The notes: generated by a model from the letters alone, not told the origin. DNA of 64,000 bases from Collimonas humicola (GCF_018304945.1 NZ_JAGQEE010000007.1:124001-188000); one strand, 5' to 3'; shown: positions 18,181 to 27,587, counted from the stretch's first letter. A program made the numbers and translations.

Positions 18181-20727
18181 ATGTTCGGATTTCTTTTCAA
18201 GCGCACAGAGCGTGCCGCGCCCCAGCCCGCAGTTGCTCCTCAAACCGCGCTGCGCGCGGAAGCCAAGCAGGTTTCGGATCAGGCCCGGCAGCAAGCGCTG
18301 CAGCAGGCGCAAGCCTTGAGCGATGAGGCAGCCGCAGTGGCCTTCATCTTGCAATCGACGTTTGCCGACGCCCGCCTGGCGGCGGCGCAGCTGGTGCAGT
18401 CGCCGCCGGCGCTGGAGCAAGTGCTGCAAGCCTGCCGCAACACCGACCGCCGTGTCGCCAAATTGATGCAGGCGCGGCTGGACAGCGTGCGCCAGCAGCA
18501 AGCTATCGCCGGCAAGGCGGCTGCCTGCATCGTTCAGGCCCAGCATTTGCAGCAAGAGCGGCAACTGATGCCGAACCAGGTGGCGGAGCTGGACCGCAGC
18601 TGGGAAGGCAAGGATGTGCCGCCCGATTTGTTGCAGCAATTTACGCAGTTGCGGGCCGCGCTGGCCGAGCGGCTGAGCGCGCAAGCGGTGTTGCAGCACG
18701 ATGCCCTCGGTTTGCTGAGCCAGGTGCGCGCCATGCATCTGCAAGCCAAGGCCGGCCTGACCGATGCAGCCCCGGCGGCGCTGGATGCACTGGAGGCGCA
18801 GATGGCAAGTTGCATCAGTCATTCCGAGGCTTTGACCTTGCCGCGTCACCTGGCAAGCGATTTTGCCCAGGAAGCGCAGGCCCTGCGCAAGCTGCTGCAG
18901 GATCTGCAGCAACATCAGGCGGCGCTGCAGGCGCGCAATGAACTGCTATCCAACTGGGAAGCCGCGACCGACGCACTGCAGCCGGAAGCGTTGAAAAGCG
19001 CATGGTCCGCCTTGCCAAAATTGCCGGCGGCCTTGCTGGACGATGGCCTGGAGCAACGTTACCAGGTATTGCTGAAACAGCATGCTCCGGTGGTCGTGCA
19101 CAAGCCGCAAAAGATTCAGTCCGAAGCTAAAGTTGCCGAGGCTGGCGAGCGTCCGCAAATCGCAGAAGCGCTGGATGGCCTGGAAAAAGCACTGGAAGAC
19201 GGCGCGCTGCAGCAGGCAGTGGATTTTGACAAGGCCCTGCGGGCGATGGATTTCAAGCAGCACAAGCCAAGCGCCGCCCAGGCTAGCCGCCTGGCGCAGG
19301 CCCGTGGCGAACTGACTCGCTTGCAAGGCTGGGCGCGCTGGGGCGGCAACGTTTCGCGCGAAGAGTTGACCAAGGCAGCGCTGGAGCTGCCGGCGCAGGA
19401 ACTGGCGCCGGCGGAACTGGCAAAGAAGATCGGCAGCTTGCGGGCGCGCTGGAAATCGCTGGATGTCAGCTCCGGTTCGGCGCCCAAGGCCTTGTGGGAA
19501 GGTTTCGACGCTGCCTGCACCGCAGCCTATGCGCCGGTGGCTGCGCATTTCCAGCAGCAGGCTGAACAGCGCCAGGCCAACCAGGTCAACGCCCGCGCCT
19601 TGATCGACGAGGTCCGGCAGTATGCGCAAAGCGCGCTGGCGACCGATGCGGCAGGCGCAGCGCCGGACTGGAAAATCATTGCCCAGTTCTGCCAGCAAAA
19701 GCAGCAGGCCTGGAAAACCCTGGGGCCGATCAACCGCAGCGAGAAAAAATCGCTGGACGGCGCTTTTGCCGCCGCGCTGCAAAGCTTGCAGGGGCCGCTG
19801 GCGGAACAGCAAGGGATCGAAGTCGGCCGCCGGGAAAAACTGATCACCGAAGCCGCGCAGTTGCCGGCCAACCAGCGCGACACAGCGGATCGCGTAAAGG
19901 AATTGCAGGCGCGCTGGCAGGAGCAGGCCAAGGCCTTGCCCTTGCCGCGCCAGGAAGAGCAGGAACTGTGGCTGCGTTTCCGCAGCGCCTGCGACGCCAT
20001 CTTTGCCCAGCGCAAGGAAGCGGCCTCCAGCGCCGATGCCGAGCGGCGCGACAATCTGCGGCTGCGTGAAGAGCAATGCGCAGCGCTGGAAGCCGCCGTG
20101 GCCGAGCCCGCGGCCGGATTGGCGAAAATAGTGCAGCAGGCCCAGCAAGACTGGAACCGCGGCGGCCAGGTGCCGCGTGCGGCCGAGGCGCAAATCGATG
20201 CACGCTTCCAGGCCGCCGTAGCGGCAGCGCAGGCGATACTCGAACAGAACCGGCGCCAGGCAGCACTGGCGCAAGCCGATGCCTTGCGCGGCAAACTGGC
20301 CCTGTGCCAGAAAATTGAAACGGCAATCGCCGGCAGCGGCGCCAGTGAAAGCCCTGGCGAGTCCGACTGGCGCGGCGAGTGGCAAGCGCTGCCGGCGCTG
20401 GTTCCGGCATTTGAAAAAATCCTCGCTGCCCGCTTTGAACGTGCCATGCAAAACGACAGCGGCTATGCTGCCAGGCTGGAAGCCGGCCGTCCGCTGCTGC
20501 AACAGGAGCTGCTGCGCGCCGAAATCATGGCCGGCAGCGACAGCCCGCCAGCGCTGTCGCGCGAGCGCCTGCAGTTGCAGGTGGAAGTCTTGCAAGCGTC
20601 GCTCAAGGCCGGCGGCGCCGCGAAAAATATCGAACAGCAGCTGTTGCATATCTGCGACTTGCCGGCTTTGATGGACGACGCCGCGCTGCTGCGCCTGCTG
20701 AAACTGGTCGCCCTGGCCAAAGCGTGA
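18181..20727 (+). CDS. DUF349 domain-containing protein
   Basis: 848-residue cytoplasmic, highly helical protein, Ala/Gln/Leu-rich, with predicted coiled coils through most of its length. Several DUF349-type units can be seen as recurring 'W.....G.......LW..F..A....F' patterns, for example 'RARWKSLDVSSGSAPKALWE' and 'WKTLGPINRSEKKSLDGAF', then 'LWLRFRSACDAIFAQRKEA'. Proteins with this layout are widespread in betaproteobacteria. Function is not known with certainty; some DUF349 proteins are linked to ribosome or RNA biology. It has its own start 100 nt after the CinA-like gene. Confidence 0.85.
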   Translation: MFGFLFKRTERAAPQPAVAPQTALRAEAKQVSDQARQQALQQAQALSDEAAAVAFILQSTFADARLAAAQLVQSPPALEQVLQACRNTDRRVAKLMQARLDSVRQQQAIAGKAAACIVQAQHLQQERQLMPNQVAELDRSWEGKDVPPDLLQQFTQLRAALAERLSAQAVLQHDALGLLSQVRAMHLQAKAGLTDAAPAALDALEAQMASCISHSEALTLPRHLASDFAQEAQALRKLLQDLQQHQAALQARNELLSNWEAATDALQPEALKSAWSALPKLPAALLDDGLEQRYQVLLKQHAPVVVHKPQKIQSEAKVAEAGERPQIAEALDGLEKALEDGALQQAVDFDKALRAMDFKQHKPSAAQASRLAQARGELTRLQGWARWGGNVSREELTKAALELPAQELAPAELAKKIGSLRARWKSLDVSSGSAPKALWEGFDAACTAAYAPVAAHFQQQAEQRQANQVNARALIDEVRQYAQSALATDAAGAAPDWKIIAQFCQQKQQAWKTLGPINRSEKKSLDGAFAAALQSLQGPLAEQQGIEVGRREKLITEAAQLPANQRDTADRVKELQARWQEQAKALPLPRQEEQELWLRFRSACDAIFAQRKEAASSADAERRDNLRLREEQCAALEAAVAEPAAGLAKIVQQAQQDWNRGGQVPRAAEAQIDARFQAAVAAAQAILEQNRRQAALAQADALRGKLALCQKIETAIAGSGASESPGESDWRGEWQALPALVPAFEKILAARFERAMQNDSGYAARLEAGRPLLQQELLRAEIMAGSDSPPALSRERLQLQVEVLQASLKAGGAAKNIEQQLLHICDLPALMDDAALLRLLKLVALAKA

Positions 20728-20758
20728 TGCCGGCCCGGATCGCACAATGCGTCCGGGC

Positions 20759-20784
20759 AAAAAAATACCCCGGCGATCCGGGGT
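20759..20784 (-). terminator. Rho-independent terminator of the phasin gene
   Basis: Read on the minus strand: stem 'ACCCCGG' - loop - 'CCGGGGT' followed by ATTTTTTT, about 75 nt past the phasin stop. A second GC-rich hairpin (20733-20758) immediately beyond would serve the opposite strand but lacks a T tail on the plus strand. Confidence 0.85.
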
Positions 20785-20858
20785 AAGTAACGATACCAGC
20801 GTTGCAGGTACCGAGGAGACCAGAAGCCGGCACGCGCTAGCGCGCCGGCAAAGAAGAA

Positions 20859-21428
20859 TTACTTCTTGGCGGTAGTACGGGCAACGCTCTTGGTAGCAGC
20901 TTGCGACAGTTGGTCGACTGCGTTGTTGACGTTGGTTTCCAGTGTTTCGACAGCTTGCTTGGTGCTCTTGGCAAACTGTTCGTAACCGGCGTTGGCGCTG
21001 CCGATTGCCGATTTGACGAAAGCAACTGCGCCTTCTGCGCCAGGAGGAACCGATTTCGACGCCTGGTCAACGAATTCGATGACTTTACGCTTGGTTTCCG
21101 CAACCTGGGCTTCAGCAGCCTTGGCCAGTTCGGCTTGGGTGCTGGAAGCGATGCTGGCGAAATGACGGCCGTAAGCGATGGCTTTTTCAGTGTTTGGCTG
21201 GGCCAGCGCTGCGCTCAGCGAGAAGAATTCCTGTGGGTCTTTAGCCGCAAACAGTTTCTGGGTAGTAGCGTTCGAATCTTCCAGCGAAGCCTTGGCGGCG
21301 TTCAGGTTGAGGTCGATCAGTTTTTCCACGCCGGCAAATGCCTTGTTAGTGAAATCGGTGAACAGCGCCAGATTAGCTTCGAAATTGGCTTTGGTAGCGG
21401 CTGAAAATTGTTCTGCAACGGTAGACAT
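20859..21428 (-). CDS. Phasin family protein (polyhydroxyalkanoate granule-associated)
   Basis: 189-residue amphipathic helical protein with the phasin_2 pattern: N-terminal 'VAEQFSAATKANFEANLALF', 'FAGVEKLIDLNLNAAKASLED' and 'AKDPQEFFSLSAALAQPNTEK'. The end is Lys/Ala-rich (about 'AATKSVARTTAKK'). Phasins coat PHA granules and control their number and size. The ATG at 21428 is preceded by 'CTAGGAGAAG', a strong ribosome-binding site. It is a single-gene unit with its own terminator. Confidence 0.93.
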   Translation of the reverse strand: MSTVAEQFSAATKANFEANLALFTDFTNKAFAGVEKLIDLNLNAAKASLEDSNATTQKLFAAKDPQEFFSLSAALAQPNTEKAIAYGRHFASIASSTQAELAKAAEAQVAETKRKVIEFVDQASKSVPPGAEGAVAFVKSAIGSANAGYEQFAKSTKQAVETLETNVNNAVDQLSQAATKSVARTTAKK

Positions 21429-21760
21429 GGCTTCTCCTAGGATTCGATACGGTAAAAAAACGAAATTGGTAGGGCAACTAAGGGTGGCTAATCGCTAGCC
21501 GTTGATTACGTCTGCCAGTACATTCAATACGCATTGTGCGACGCAACAATTTGATTGTAAATTATTCTGAAACCGTGTCAAGCGAATTTTTGTGCGCTGC
21601 AATATAAATGTGAGATTATTTAAGACTAAGCTTATGAAAAGCGCTTGTTTAAGCCGTTTTTGCTTATTTATTTGTCATGTCGACTGTCAAATTTACCAGT
21701 AATGCCTGTCACATTTACCAGTGTTAGACTGTTGTTTTATTGCACCTCGTCAGGCCTGCC
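21429..21760 (+). other. Intergenic region phasin / HDAC-like gene
   Basis: About 330 bases, AT-rich relative to the window, with no gene seen. It contains the divergent promoters and a direct repeat of 17 nt at a 22-nt period (21684-21722) immediately before the deacylase gene. Confidence 0.5.
21684..21722 (+). promoter_or_regulatory. Direct repeat, candidate regulator binding site
   Basis: 'CTGTCAAATTTACCAGT' (21684-21700) and 'CTGTCACATTTACCAGT' (21706-21722) differ at one base and are offset by 22 nt, about two helical turns. The pair ends 18-39 nt before the possible TTG starts of the deacylase gene, so a bound protein would overlap the promoter. Confidence 0.5.
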
Positions 21761-22708
21761 TTGAAAGCCTTCTACAGCGATCATTTCGTCCTGCCCCTGC
21801 CGGCCGGCCATCGCTTCCCCATGCAGAAATACCGGCTGATCCACGAAGGCGCGCTGGCGACCGTCGCCGGCATCGACTTTCACGAAGCGCCCAGCGCCAG
21901 CGACGGCGTGCTGGCGCTGGCGCATCATCCGCGCTATATCGCCGAGGTCAGCAGCGGCACGCTGGCGGACAGCGTGCAGAAAGCCATCGGTTTTCCCTGG
22001 ACGCCCCAGATGGTGGAGCGTTCCAGGCGTTCCGCCGGCGCCACCATCGCCGCCTGCCGCGCAGCGCTGGCCGGGCCGGAACCGGTCGCGGTCAACCTGG
22101 CGGGCGGCACCCATCACGCCTTTGCCGACCAGGGCGCCGGCTTCTGCGTCTTCAACGATGCCGCCGTCGCTGCCAGGCTGATGCAGGCGGAGCGGCGGGT
22201 ACAGCGGGTCGCTATCGTCGACCTGGACGTCCATCAGGGCAACGGCACAGCGTCCATCCTGGCGCGCGACGACTCCATCTTTACCTTGTCGCTGCATGGC
22301 GCCCGCAACTATCCGTTCAGCAAGGAGCAGAGCGATCTCGATGTCGCGCTGGAGGATGGCACCGGCGACGAGGCCTACCTGGATGCCTTGCAGGGCGCGC
22401 TGGCAACCATGCTGGCGCGCTTTTCGCCGCAGCTGATCATTTTCCTGGCGGGCGCCGATCCGCACGAGGGCGACCGGCTGGGCCGGCTGAAGCTCAGCTT
22501 CGATGGCCTGGCCCGGCGCGACGCCATGGTGCTGGAGACCGCCGGCCGTCTGTCGATACCGGTGGCGATCAGCATGGCCGGAGGCTACGGCAAGAATATA
22601 CAAGACACGGTAGCGGTACACCTGCAAACTATCGCACTGGCGGCAAGCTTTGCCAAAGACTTCGCTCTGCAGCGCCCGGCTGCGGCGCCGCTCACCCAAC
22701 CCGGATAA
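21761..22708 (+). CDS. Histone deacetylase-like (class II/AcuC-type) amidohydrolase
   Basis: 315-residue zinc-dependent deacylase of the arginase/HDAC fold. Key positions are kept: tandem His in 'LAGGTHHAFADQGAGFCVFND', the zinc ligands Asp and His in 'VAIVDLDVHQGNGTASIL', the third ligand in 'FLAGADPHEGDRLGRLKLS' and a catalytic-region Tyr in 'ISMAGGYGKNI'. Bacterial members act on acetylated small molecules, polyamines or proteins. Start is uncertain: TTG 21761 gives the family N-terminus 'MKAFYSDHFVLPLPAGHRFP'; TTG 21740 is also possible. No ATG exists upstream of the domain. Confidence 0.88.
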   Translation: MKAFYSDHFVLPLPAGHRFPMQKYRLIHEGALATVAGIDFHEAPSASDGVLALAHHPRYIAEVSSGTLADSVQKAIGFPWTPQMVERSRRSAGATIAACRAALAGPEPVAVNLAGGTHHAFADQGAGFCVFNDAAVAARLMQAERRVQRVAIVDLDVHQGNGTASILARDDSIFTLSLHGARNYPFSKEQSDLDVALEDGTGDEAYLDALQGALATMLARFSPQLIIFLAGADPHEGDRLGRLKLSFDGLARRDAMVLETAGRLSIPVAISMAGGYGKNIQDTVAVHLQTIALAASFAKDFALQRPAAAPLTQPG

Positions 22709-22712
22709 TTCC

Positions 22713-23615
22713 ATGTCTTCAGCCAGTTCCTCGCCGGCGGCGCCTGTCGCCCATCCTTTGCTCGCGGCCATGCCGATGGTGTTCGTGGTGCTGTGGAGCA
22801 CCGGTTTCATCGTCGCCAAGTTCGGCTTGCCGTATGCGCCGCCGCTGACGTTCTTGCTGCTGCGCTTCGGCGGTGTGCTGCTGGTGCTGCTGCCTTTGGT
22901 GCTGTTGATGCGGGCTCCCTGGCCGCGTGGAAAAATTGCGCATATCGCGTTCGCGGGGATCTTGCTGCAGGGCGGCTACCTGGCGGGCGTCTGGTGCGCC
23001 ATCAAGCTGGGCATGCCGGCTGGCCTGTCGGCGCTGATCGTCGGCATGCAGCCGATCCTGACGGCGTTCGCCGCGCCTTTGATCGGCGAATCGGTCAGGC
23101 CGCGCCAATGGCTGGGCCTGGTGCTGGGGATTTGCGGAGTAGGGTTGGTGGTGGCCGCCAAGATCACCCTGGTCGGCCTGTCCTGGACCAGCATCGGCTT
23201 ATGCCTGATGGCGCTGCTGTCGATGACGGCCGGCACCCTGTACCAGAAGCGCCACTGTCCGCATTTCGATCTGCGCAGCGGCACCGTCATCCAGTTTGCC
23301 GCCTCGGTCGCGGTGCTGCTGCCATTTGCCATGTTCTATGAGCACCTGACGCCGGCGCTGGATACGGTGCAATGGACGCCGCGCTTCATCGGCGCCTTGC
23401 TGTGGTCGATCTTCGCCTTGTCGATCGGCGCCATCTTCCTGCTGTTCGCCCTGATACGCAAAAGCGCGGCCACCAGCGTCACCAGCTTGCTCTACCTGAC
23501 GCCGCCCACCACGGCGCTGATGGCCTGGCTGATGTTCGGCGAAGTCTTCAACCTGCTGGGCATCGCCGGCATGGTAGTGGCGATACTGGGCGTGGTCTTT
23601 GTCATGAAAAAATAA
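22713..23615 (+). CDS. EamA/DMT-family transporter
   Basis: Ten-helix drug/metabolite transporter of 300 residues with two EamA repeats. The first begins 'MVFVVLWSTGFIVAKFGLPY' and the second near 'WTSIGLCLMALLSMTAGTLYQKR'. It ends with the usual helix 'LLGIAGMVVAILGVVFVMKK'. Substrate is unknown; related proteins export amino acids or other metabolites. The ATG at 22713 follows the deacylase stop by 4 nt, so the two are probably co-transcribed. Confidence 0.88.
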   Translation: MSSASSSPAAPVAHPLLAAMPMVFVVLWSTGFIVAKFGLPYAPPLTFLLLRFGGVLLVLLPLVLLMRAPWPRGKIAHIAFAGILLQGGYLAGVWCAIKLGMPAGLSALIVGMQPILTAFAAPLIGESVRPRQWLGLVLGICGVGLVVAAKITLVGLSWTSIGLCLMALLSMTAGTLYQKRHCPHFDLRSGTVIQFAASVAVLLPFAMFYEHLTPALDTVQWTPRFIGALLWSIFALSIGAIFLLFALIRKSAATSVTSLLYLTPPTTALMAWLMFGEVFNLLGIAGMVVAILGVVFVMKK

Positions 23616-23624
23616 GCGCGGCCG

Positions 23625-24407
23625 TCAGACCGGCAGCAGCATCACCAGCTTCAGTTCAGGCCGGGTGGCGACCCGCAGGTTGACCTGGCGGTAAGCCAGC
23701 CGGCCTAGCGTCGGATGGGTGAAGCGGCGCTCGCCGCCTTCCTTTTCCACCACATCGTGCAGATTCCAGGCGCGCTGGAACGCCGCGCTGGCGCTGCTCA
23801 GGCGCGCCACCAGCCGGGCAATTTCCGGGTCGTCCAGATACATGCCGCAATCGGCGCGGAACTCCGCCGCCAGGCGGCTGGCGCGCTGCTCCCAATCGCT
23901 GATCAGGAGTGCCGCCTGCGGTGCGCAGTAGGTATATTCGAGCAGGTTCCTGCAGCTGTCTTTCTGGTCCAGCCAGCCGACGAACAAGGTCTTGGCGGCG
24001 CGGTTCCAGGCGACCGCGTTCCAGTGGCGGTCAAGCAGATAGGCCGGCGTCTTGATGCTGCCGGTGACGGCCAGGATTTCATCGGGAATGTCCGCGGCCT
24101 GCGGATCCTGCGCCTGCGGATCTTTTTTGCCGGACAGTTCAAACAGATAAGCACGCTTGGCGCGCGACAAGTGCAAGGCTTCAGCGATCCTTGCCAATGC
24201 GGCTGCCGAAACCGAGACGGTGCGCCCCTGTTCGATCCAGGTGTACCAGGTGACGCTGATATCGCACAGCTGCGCGACTTCTTCGCGCCGCAGGCCGGGC
24301 GTGCGGCGGCGGGTGCTGCCGCCCAGCCGCAGTTCGGCTGCCGAGAGCTGGGTGCGCTGGGTCTTGATGAATTCGCCCATTGCCTTGCGTTTGCCTGCTT
24401 CATCCAT
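23625..24407 (-). CDS. XRE-type transcriptional regulator with MmyB-like C-terminal domain
   Basis: 260-residue DNA-binding regulator. N-terminal helix-turn-helix (about residues 10-75): 'RTPGLRREEVAQLCDISVTW' and 'YTWIEQGRTVSVSAAALARIAEAL', the hallmark start of this family. The C-terminal half, 'LDRHWNAVAWNRAAKTLF' to 'LVMLLPV', is the PAS-like MmyB domain, which in a homologue binds fatty acids. It is divergent from a SAM-dependent methyltransferase gene, the usual kind of target for such regulators, so it may control that gene. Confidence 0.9.
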   Translation of the reverse strand: MDEAGKRKAMGEFIKTQRTQLSAAELRLGGSTRRRTPGLRREEVAQLCDISVTWYTWIEQGRTVSVSAAALARIAEALHLSRAKRAYLFELSGKKDPQAQDPQAADIPDEILAVTGSIKTPAYLLDRHWNAVAWNRAAKTLFVGWLDQKDSCRNLLEYTYCAPQAALLISDWEQRASRLAAEFRADCGMYLDDPEIARLVARLSSASAAFQRAWNLHDVVEKEGGERRFTHPTLGRLAYRQVNLRVATRPELKLVMLLPV

Positions 24408-24575
24408 GGCGCGGCTTATCCTGTTGGTGGAGGTAATAGTATAAGCACTAGACTTGTAACAGGATACGGAATAATTACACTGATGGCTCGCCTACAGTCC
24501 TGGCCGCAGAATCCAAGCTGCGGCCAGGGCTCGGGTTTGTATGAACGCCCGTTACCCATTTCTGAGGAGAAGCTT

Positions 24576-25343
24576 ATGAGCACTGTACGTAATCACGACA
24601 AGGTGGTGTCGGAACAATTCGGCAGCACTGCCGCCGCCTACCTGAGCAGCACCGTCCACGCCCAGGGCGCCGATCTGCAGCAGCTGGCGGCTTACGCCAA
24701 GCAGTTCCACCAGGGCAAGGCGCTGGACGTCGGCTGCGGCGCCGGGCACGCGGCGTTCGCCATGGCGCCGCATATCGGCACCGTGATCGCCTACGACCTG
24801 GCGGCGGAAATGCTGGAGGTGGTGCAGGGCGCTGCCGCCGAGCGCGGCCTGGGCAACCTGCATGTGCAGCAGGGCAGCGCAGACCAGCTGCCATTTGCCG
24901 ACGCTTCTTTCGAGCTGGTCTGCACCCGCTACAGCGCGCATCACTGGAAAGACTTGCCGCGGGCGCTGGCCGAGATGGCGCGGGTATTGAAGCCGGGCGG
25001 CAAATGCATCGTGATCGATACGGTGTCGCCGGAAGATATCCTGAGCGATACCTATTTGCAGTCGATAGAGCTGCTGCGTGACGCTTCGCACGTGCGTAAC
25101 CGCAGCGTCCCGGCCTGGCGTCAGCTGCTGGCCGACGCCGGTCTGCGGCCGGCAGCCGGCCAGAGCTGGAAGCTGCCGTTGCAGTTCGATGCCTGGGTCG
25201 CCCGCATGCGCACTCCGCCGGAGCGGGTGGCTGCGATCAAGTCCTTGTGGGGCAGCGCGCCGTCGGAAGTGTCGGCTTACTTCGACCTGCGGCAGGATTA
25301 TTCATTTAATATCGATGCAGCCCTTATCGAATGTTACAAATAG
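24576..25343 (+). CDS. Class I SAM-dependent methyltransferase (UbiE/YcgJ-like)
   Basis: 255-residue cytoplasmic methyltransferase. SAM-binding motif I 'KALDVGCGAGHAAFAMAP', acidic residue after strand 2 'VIAYDLAAEMLEVVQ', motif 'ADQLPFADASFELVCTRYS' and post-motif 'ALAEMARVLKPGGKCIVID' are all present. The family resembles YcgJ/UbiE; the methyl acceptor is unknown. ATG 24576 has the ribosome-binding site 'GAGGAGA' 6 nt upstream. It is divergent from the MmyB-type regulator. Confidence 0.9.
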   Translation: MSTVRNHDKVVSEQFGSTAAAYLSSTVHAQGADLQQLAAYAKQFHQGKALDVGCGAGHAAFAMAPHIGTVIAYDLAAEMLEVVQGAAAERGLGNLHVQQGSADQLPFADASFELVCTRYSAHHWKDLPRALAEMARVLKPGGKCIVIDTVSPEDILSDTYLQSIELLRDASHVRNRSVPAWRQLLADAGLRPAAGQSWKLPLQFDAWVARMRTPPERVAAIKSLWGSAPSEVSAYFDLRQDYSFNIDAALIECYK

Positions 25344-25521
25344 TCCTATGCTAAAGAAAATGTCTGGCCGTCGAGTTGCGGTAAAATCTAGCTCGCAAAT
25401 CGTCGCCCAGACATCGAAAGTCGTTTAATTTAGTGCGCTAACTATCTAATTCTCTTGCGATTTTTCTGGTATTTGCCTACACTGCCACAAAGTTATAGAT
25501 CGTCGCATATTGGAGCCGCAA

Positions 25522-26694
25522 ATGGGCAAATCCGCGTTAATTGTTTTTTTGTCGTTTTTCCTCGTGCTCGCGATTGCGCCCGCTGCTCCTGCTTCTGCCC
25601 AAACCAGTCAGTCCACTGCAAAGAAATCCGCGAAAAAAGCCGCGGCTGGCAAGGCTGCAGCTGCCAAAGCTACTTCCTCCCATAAGAAAGCGGTCGCCAA
25701 GGCCGGTTCCAGAAAACACACCGTGATTGCCGCCCGCGGGCGCAGCAGCACCGTGGCTTCGCTCAACAAGAACGAAAAGCTGGTGAAAAAAGTGGTGATG
25801 GTGCATGGCCGCCGCAAAGTGACTTACCAGCGCGTGGCGTTTGCGCCGGTGGTGCCGGCCTTGCCGCCGGTGTTGTCGGCTGGCGAACAAGCCGGCCTCA
25901 ACCTGACGCGCGATCCGCTGGAACTGAAATCCAGCGTGGCGCTGGTGCTGGACCAGAATAGCTCGGAAGTGCTGCTGGACAAGAATTCGCAGGTGGCATT
26001 GCCGATCGCCTCGCTGACCAAGCTGATGACCAGCATGGTGGTGGTCGAATCGAAACAAGACATGAACGAAGTGCTGGCGGTCACCGATGACGATATCGAC
26101 CGCGAAAAGCACAGCGGCTCGCGCCTGCGTGTCGGTTCGCAGTTGAGCCGGTCCGACATGCTGCACATCGCCCTGATGAGTTCCGAGAACCGCGCCGCAT
26201 CCGCGCTGGGCCGCAACTATCCGGGCGGCCTGCCAGCCTTTGTGGCGGCCATGAACGCCAAGGCCAAGGCGCTCGGCATGACTGAAACCCATTATGTCGA
26301 TTCAACCGGCCTGTCGCACCTGAACGTCGCCAGCGCGCGCGATCTGTCGCGCCTGGTGATGGCAGCCTACCAGCATCCGATCATCCGCCAATATTCAACC
26401 GATTCGAAATACGTGGTGGAGCCGGGCGGCCGTCCGCTGCAATATTCCACATCCAATCATCTGGTCGAAAATCCCGAGTGGCAGATCGGTTTGCAAAAGA
26501 CCGGCTACATCAATGAAGCAGGGCGCTGCATGGTCATGCAGACCACCATCGAAGGCCGCCAGATCGTCATGGTGTTCCTCGATTCGCGCGGCAAGTATTC
26601 GCGCCAGGCCGACGCTGACCGCGTCCGCAAATGGCTGGCCGATTCGCACCCTGCTACTTTGACGCGGGTGAAGATCGCCGACGGCCAAAGCTGA
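25522..26694 (+). CDS. pbpG: D-alanyl-D-alanine endopeptidase, PBP7 type
   Basis: Periplasmic serine peptidase (390 residues) acting on peptidoglycan cross-links. After a signal peptide ('LIVFLSFFLVLAIAPA' region) there is a basic Lys/Ala-rich linker of about 80 residues ('AKKSAKKAAAGKAAAAKA'), longer than in E. coli PBP7. The catalytic domain follows with S-x-x-K in 'LPIASLTKLMTSMVV', S-x-N in 'ALMSSENRAASALGR' and K-T-G in 'IGLQKTGYINEAGRCMV'. ATG 25522 has 'GGAG' 7 nt upstream. A strong terminator follows. Confidence 0.93.
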   Translation: MGKSALIVFLSFFLVLAIAPAAPASAQTSQSTAKKSAKKAAAGKAAAAKATSSHKKAVAKAGSRKHTVIAARGRSSTVASLNKNEKLVKKVVMVHGRRKVTYQRVAFAPVVPALPPVLSAGEQAGLNLTRDPLELKSSVALVLDQNSSEVLLDKNSQVALPIASLTKLMTSMVVVESKQDMNEVLAVTDDDIDREKHSGSRLRVGSQLSRSDMLHIALMSSENRAASALGRNYPGGLPAFVAAMNAKAKALGMTETHYVDSTGLSHLNVASARDLSRLVMAAYQHPIIRQYSTDSKYVVEPGGRPLQYSTSNHLVENPEWQIGLQKTGYINEAGRCMVMQTTIEGRQIVMVFLDSRGKYSRQADADRVRKWLADSHPATLTRVKIADGQS

Positions 26695-26733
26695 ATCTGA
26701 TTGTTCGCCGGCGCCAGCCGGCACCTGAAATTG

Positions 26734-26770
26734 AAAAAGAGTTTATTCATTGCTGAATAAACTCTTTTTT
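26734..26770. terminator. Bidirectional terminator between pbpG and the IclR-family gene
   Basis: A 16-bp perfect AT-rich stem (26734-26749 with 26754-26769), 4-nt loop, with A and T runs on both sides, between convergent genes. Confidence 0.9.
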
Positions 26771-26801
26771 TATGTGCTGCCGCCTGAGGATTGGCGCGCC
26801 G

Positions 26802-27587
26802 CTATTGCTGCTGCGACGCGTATCCCAGCACCGCGGAAATCTGGTTCGCGGTGCTGATCAGATCCTCCACCCATTCCTCTTGCAAACGGTCCGCCGGCGC
26901 CGAGATCGACAGGCCGGCGATCATCTTGCCGGAATCGTCGCGGATGCCGGCCGCCATGCAGCGCACGCCCAGTTCCAGTTCTTCATTGTCGCGCGCATAG
27001 CCTAGTGCGCGCACCAGGCTCAGCTCGCGTTCCAGCTTGCCGAGATCGGTGATGGAATTCTTGTTATGTCCTGCCAGGCCGGTGCGCGTGGCGTAGGCGC
27101 GGACCATCTTGGGGTCGTCGATGGAGAGGAACAGCTTGCCGGTCGAGGTCAGGTGCAAGGGCGCGCGGCCGCCGATGGCGCGCACCACCTGCATGCCGGA
27201 GCGCTCGGAAAACGCGCGGTCGATGTAGACGATTTCATCGCTCTGGCGCACCGAGAGATTGACGGTCTGGTTGGTCTTGCGATGCAGGCCGCGCATGAAA
27301 TCCAGCGCGGCTTCACGCACGTTGAGCCGGCTTTTCACCACATTGCCCAGTTCCAGCAGGCGCATGCCGAGCCGGTAGCTGCCGGGCTCGGAACGGTCGA
27401 CAAAGCGCTTGACCACCAGATCGTTGAGTATCCGGTGCGCCGTCGACGGATGCAAGCCGGTCACCGCCGACAGCTCTTTCAGGCTGACCGGATCGGGATA
27501 GAGCGCCAGCGTATCGAGCAGCGAGATCATGCGTTCGATAACCTGGATCGAAATCTTGTCGGCGTCGTCGGGAGTAGCTGTTTTCAT
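26802..27587 (-). CDS. IclR-family transcriptional regulator
   Basis: 261-residue regulator with an N-terminal winged helix ('ERMISLLDTLALYPDPVSLK', 'LSAVTGLHPSTAHRILNDLV') and a C-terminal effector-binding domain ('LHLTSTGKLFLS', 'DNEELELGVRCMAAGIRD', 'SISAPADRL'). Cys-containing 'GVRCMAAGI' and 'GLSISAP' are conserved in the family. Start ATG 27587 gives 'MKTATPDDADKISIQVIERM'. No enzyme gene that it obviously controls is adjacent, so the regulon is unknown. Confidence 0.9.
   Translation of the reverse strand: MKTATPDDADKISIQVIERMISLLDTLALYPDPVSLKELSAVTGLHPSTAHRILNDLVVKRFVDRSEPGSYRLGMRLLELGNVVKSRLNVREAALDFMRGLHRKTNQTVNLSVRQSDEIVYIDRAFSERSGMQVVRAIGGRAPLHLTSTGKLFLSIDDPKMVRAYATRTGLAGHNKNSITDLGKLERELSLVRALGYARDNEELELGVRCMAAGIRDDSGKMIAGLSISAPADRLQEEWVEDLISTANQISAVLGYASQQQ

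Noticed and set aside
18946-20760. A 604-codon minus-strand frame opposite the DUF349 gene
   Set aside because: Shadow frame without recognisable domains; the plus-strand gene shows repeated DUF349 units.
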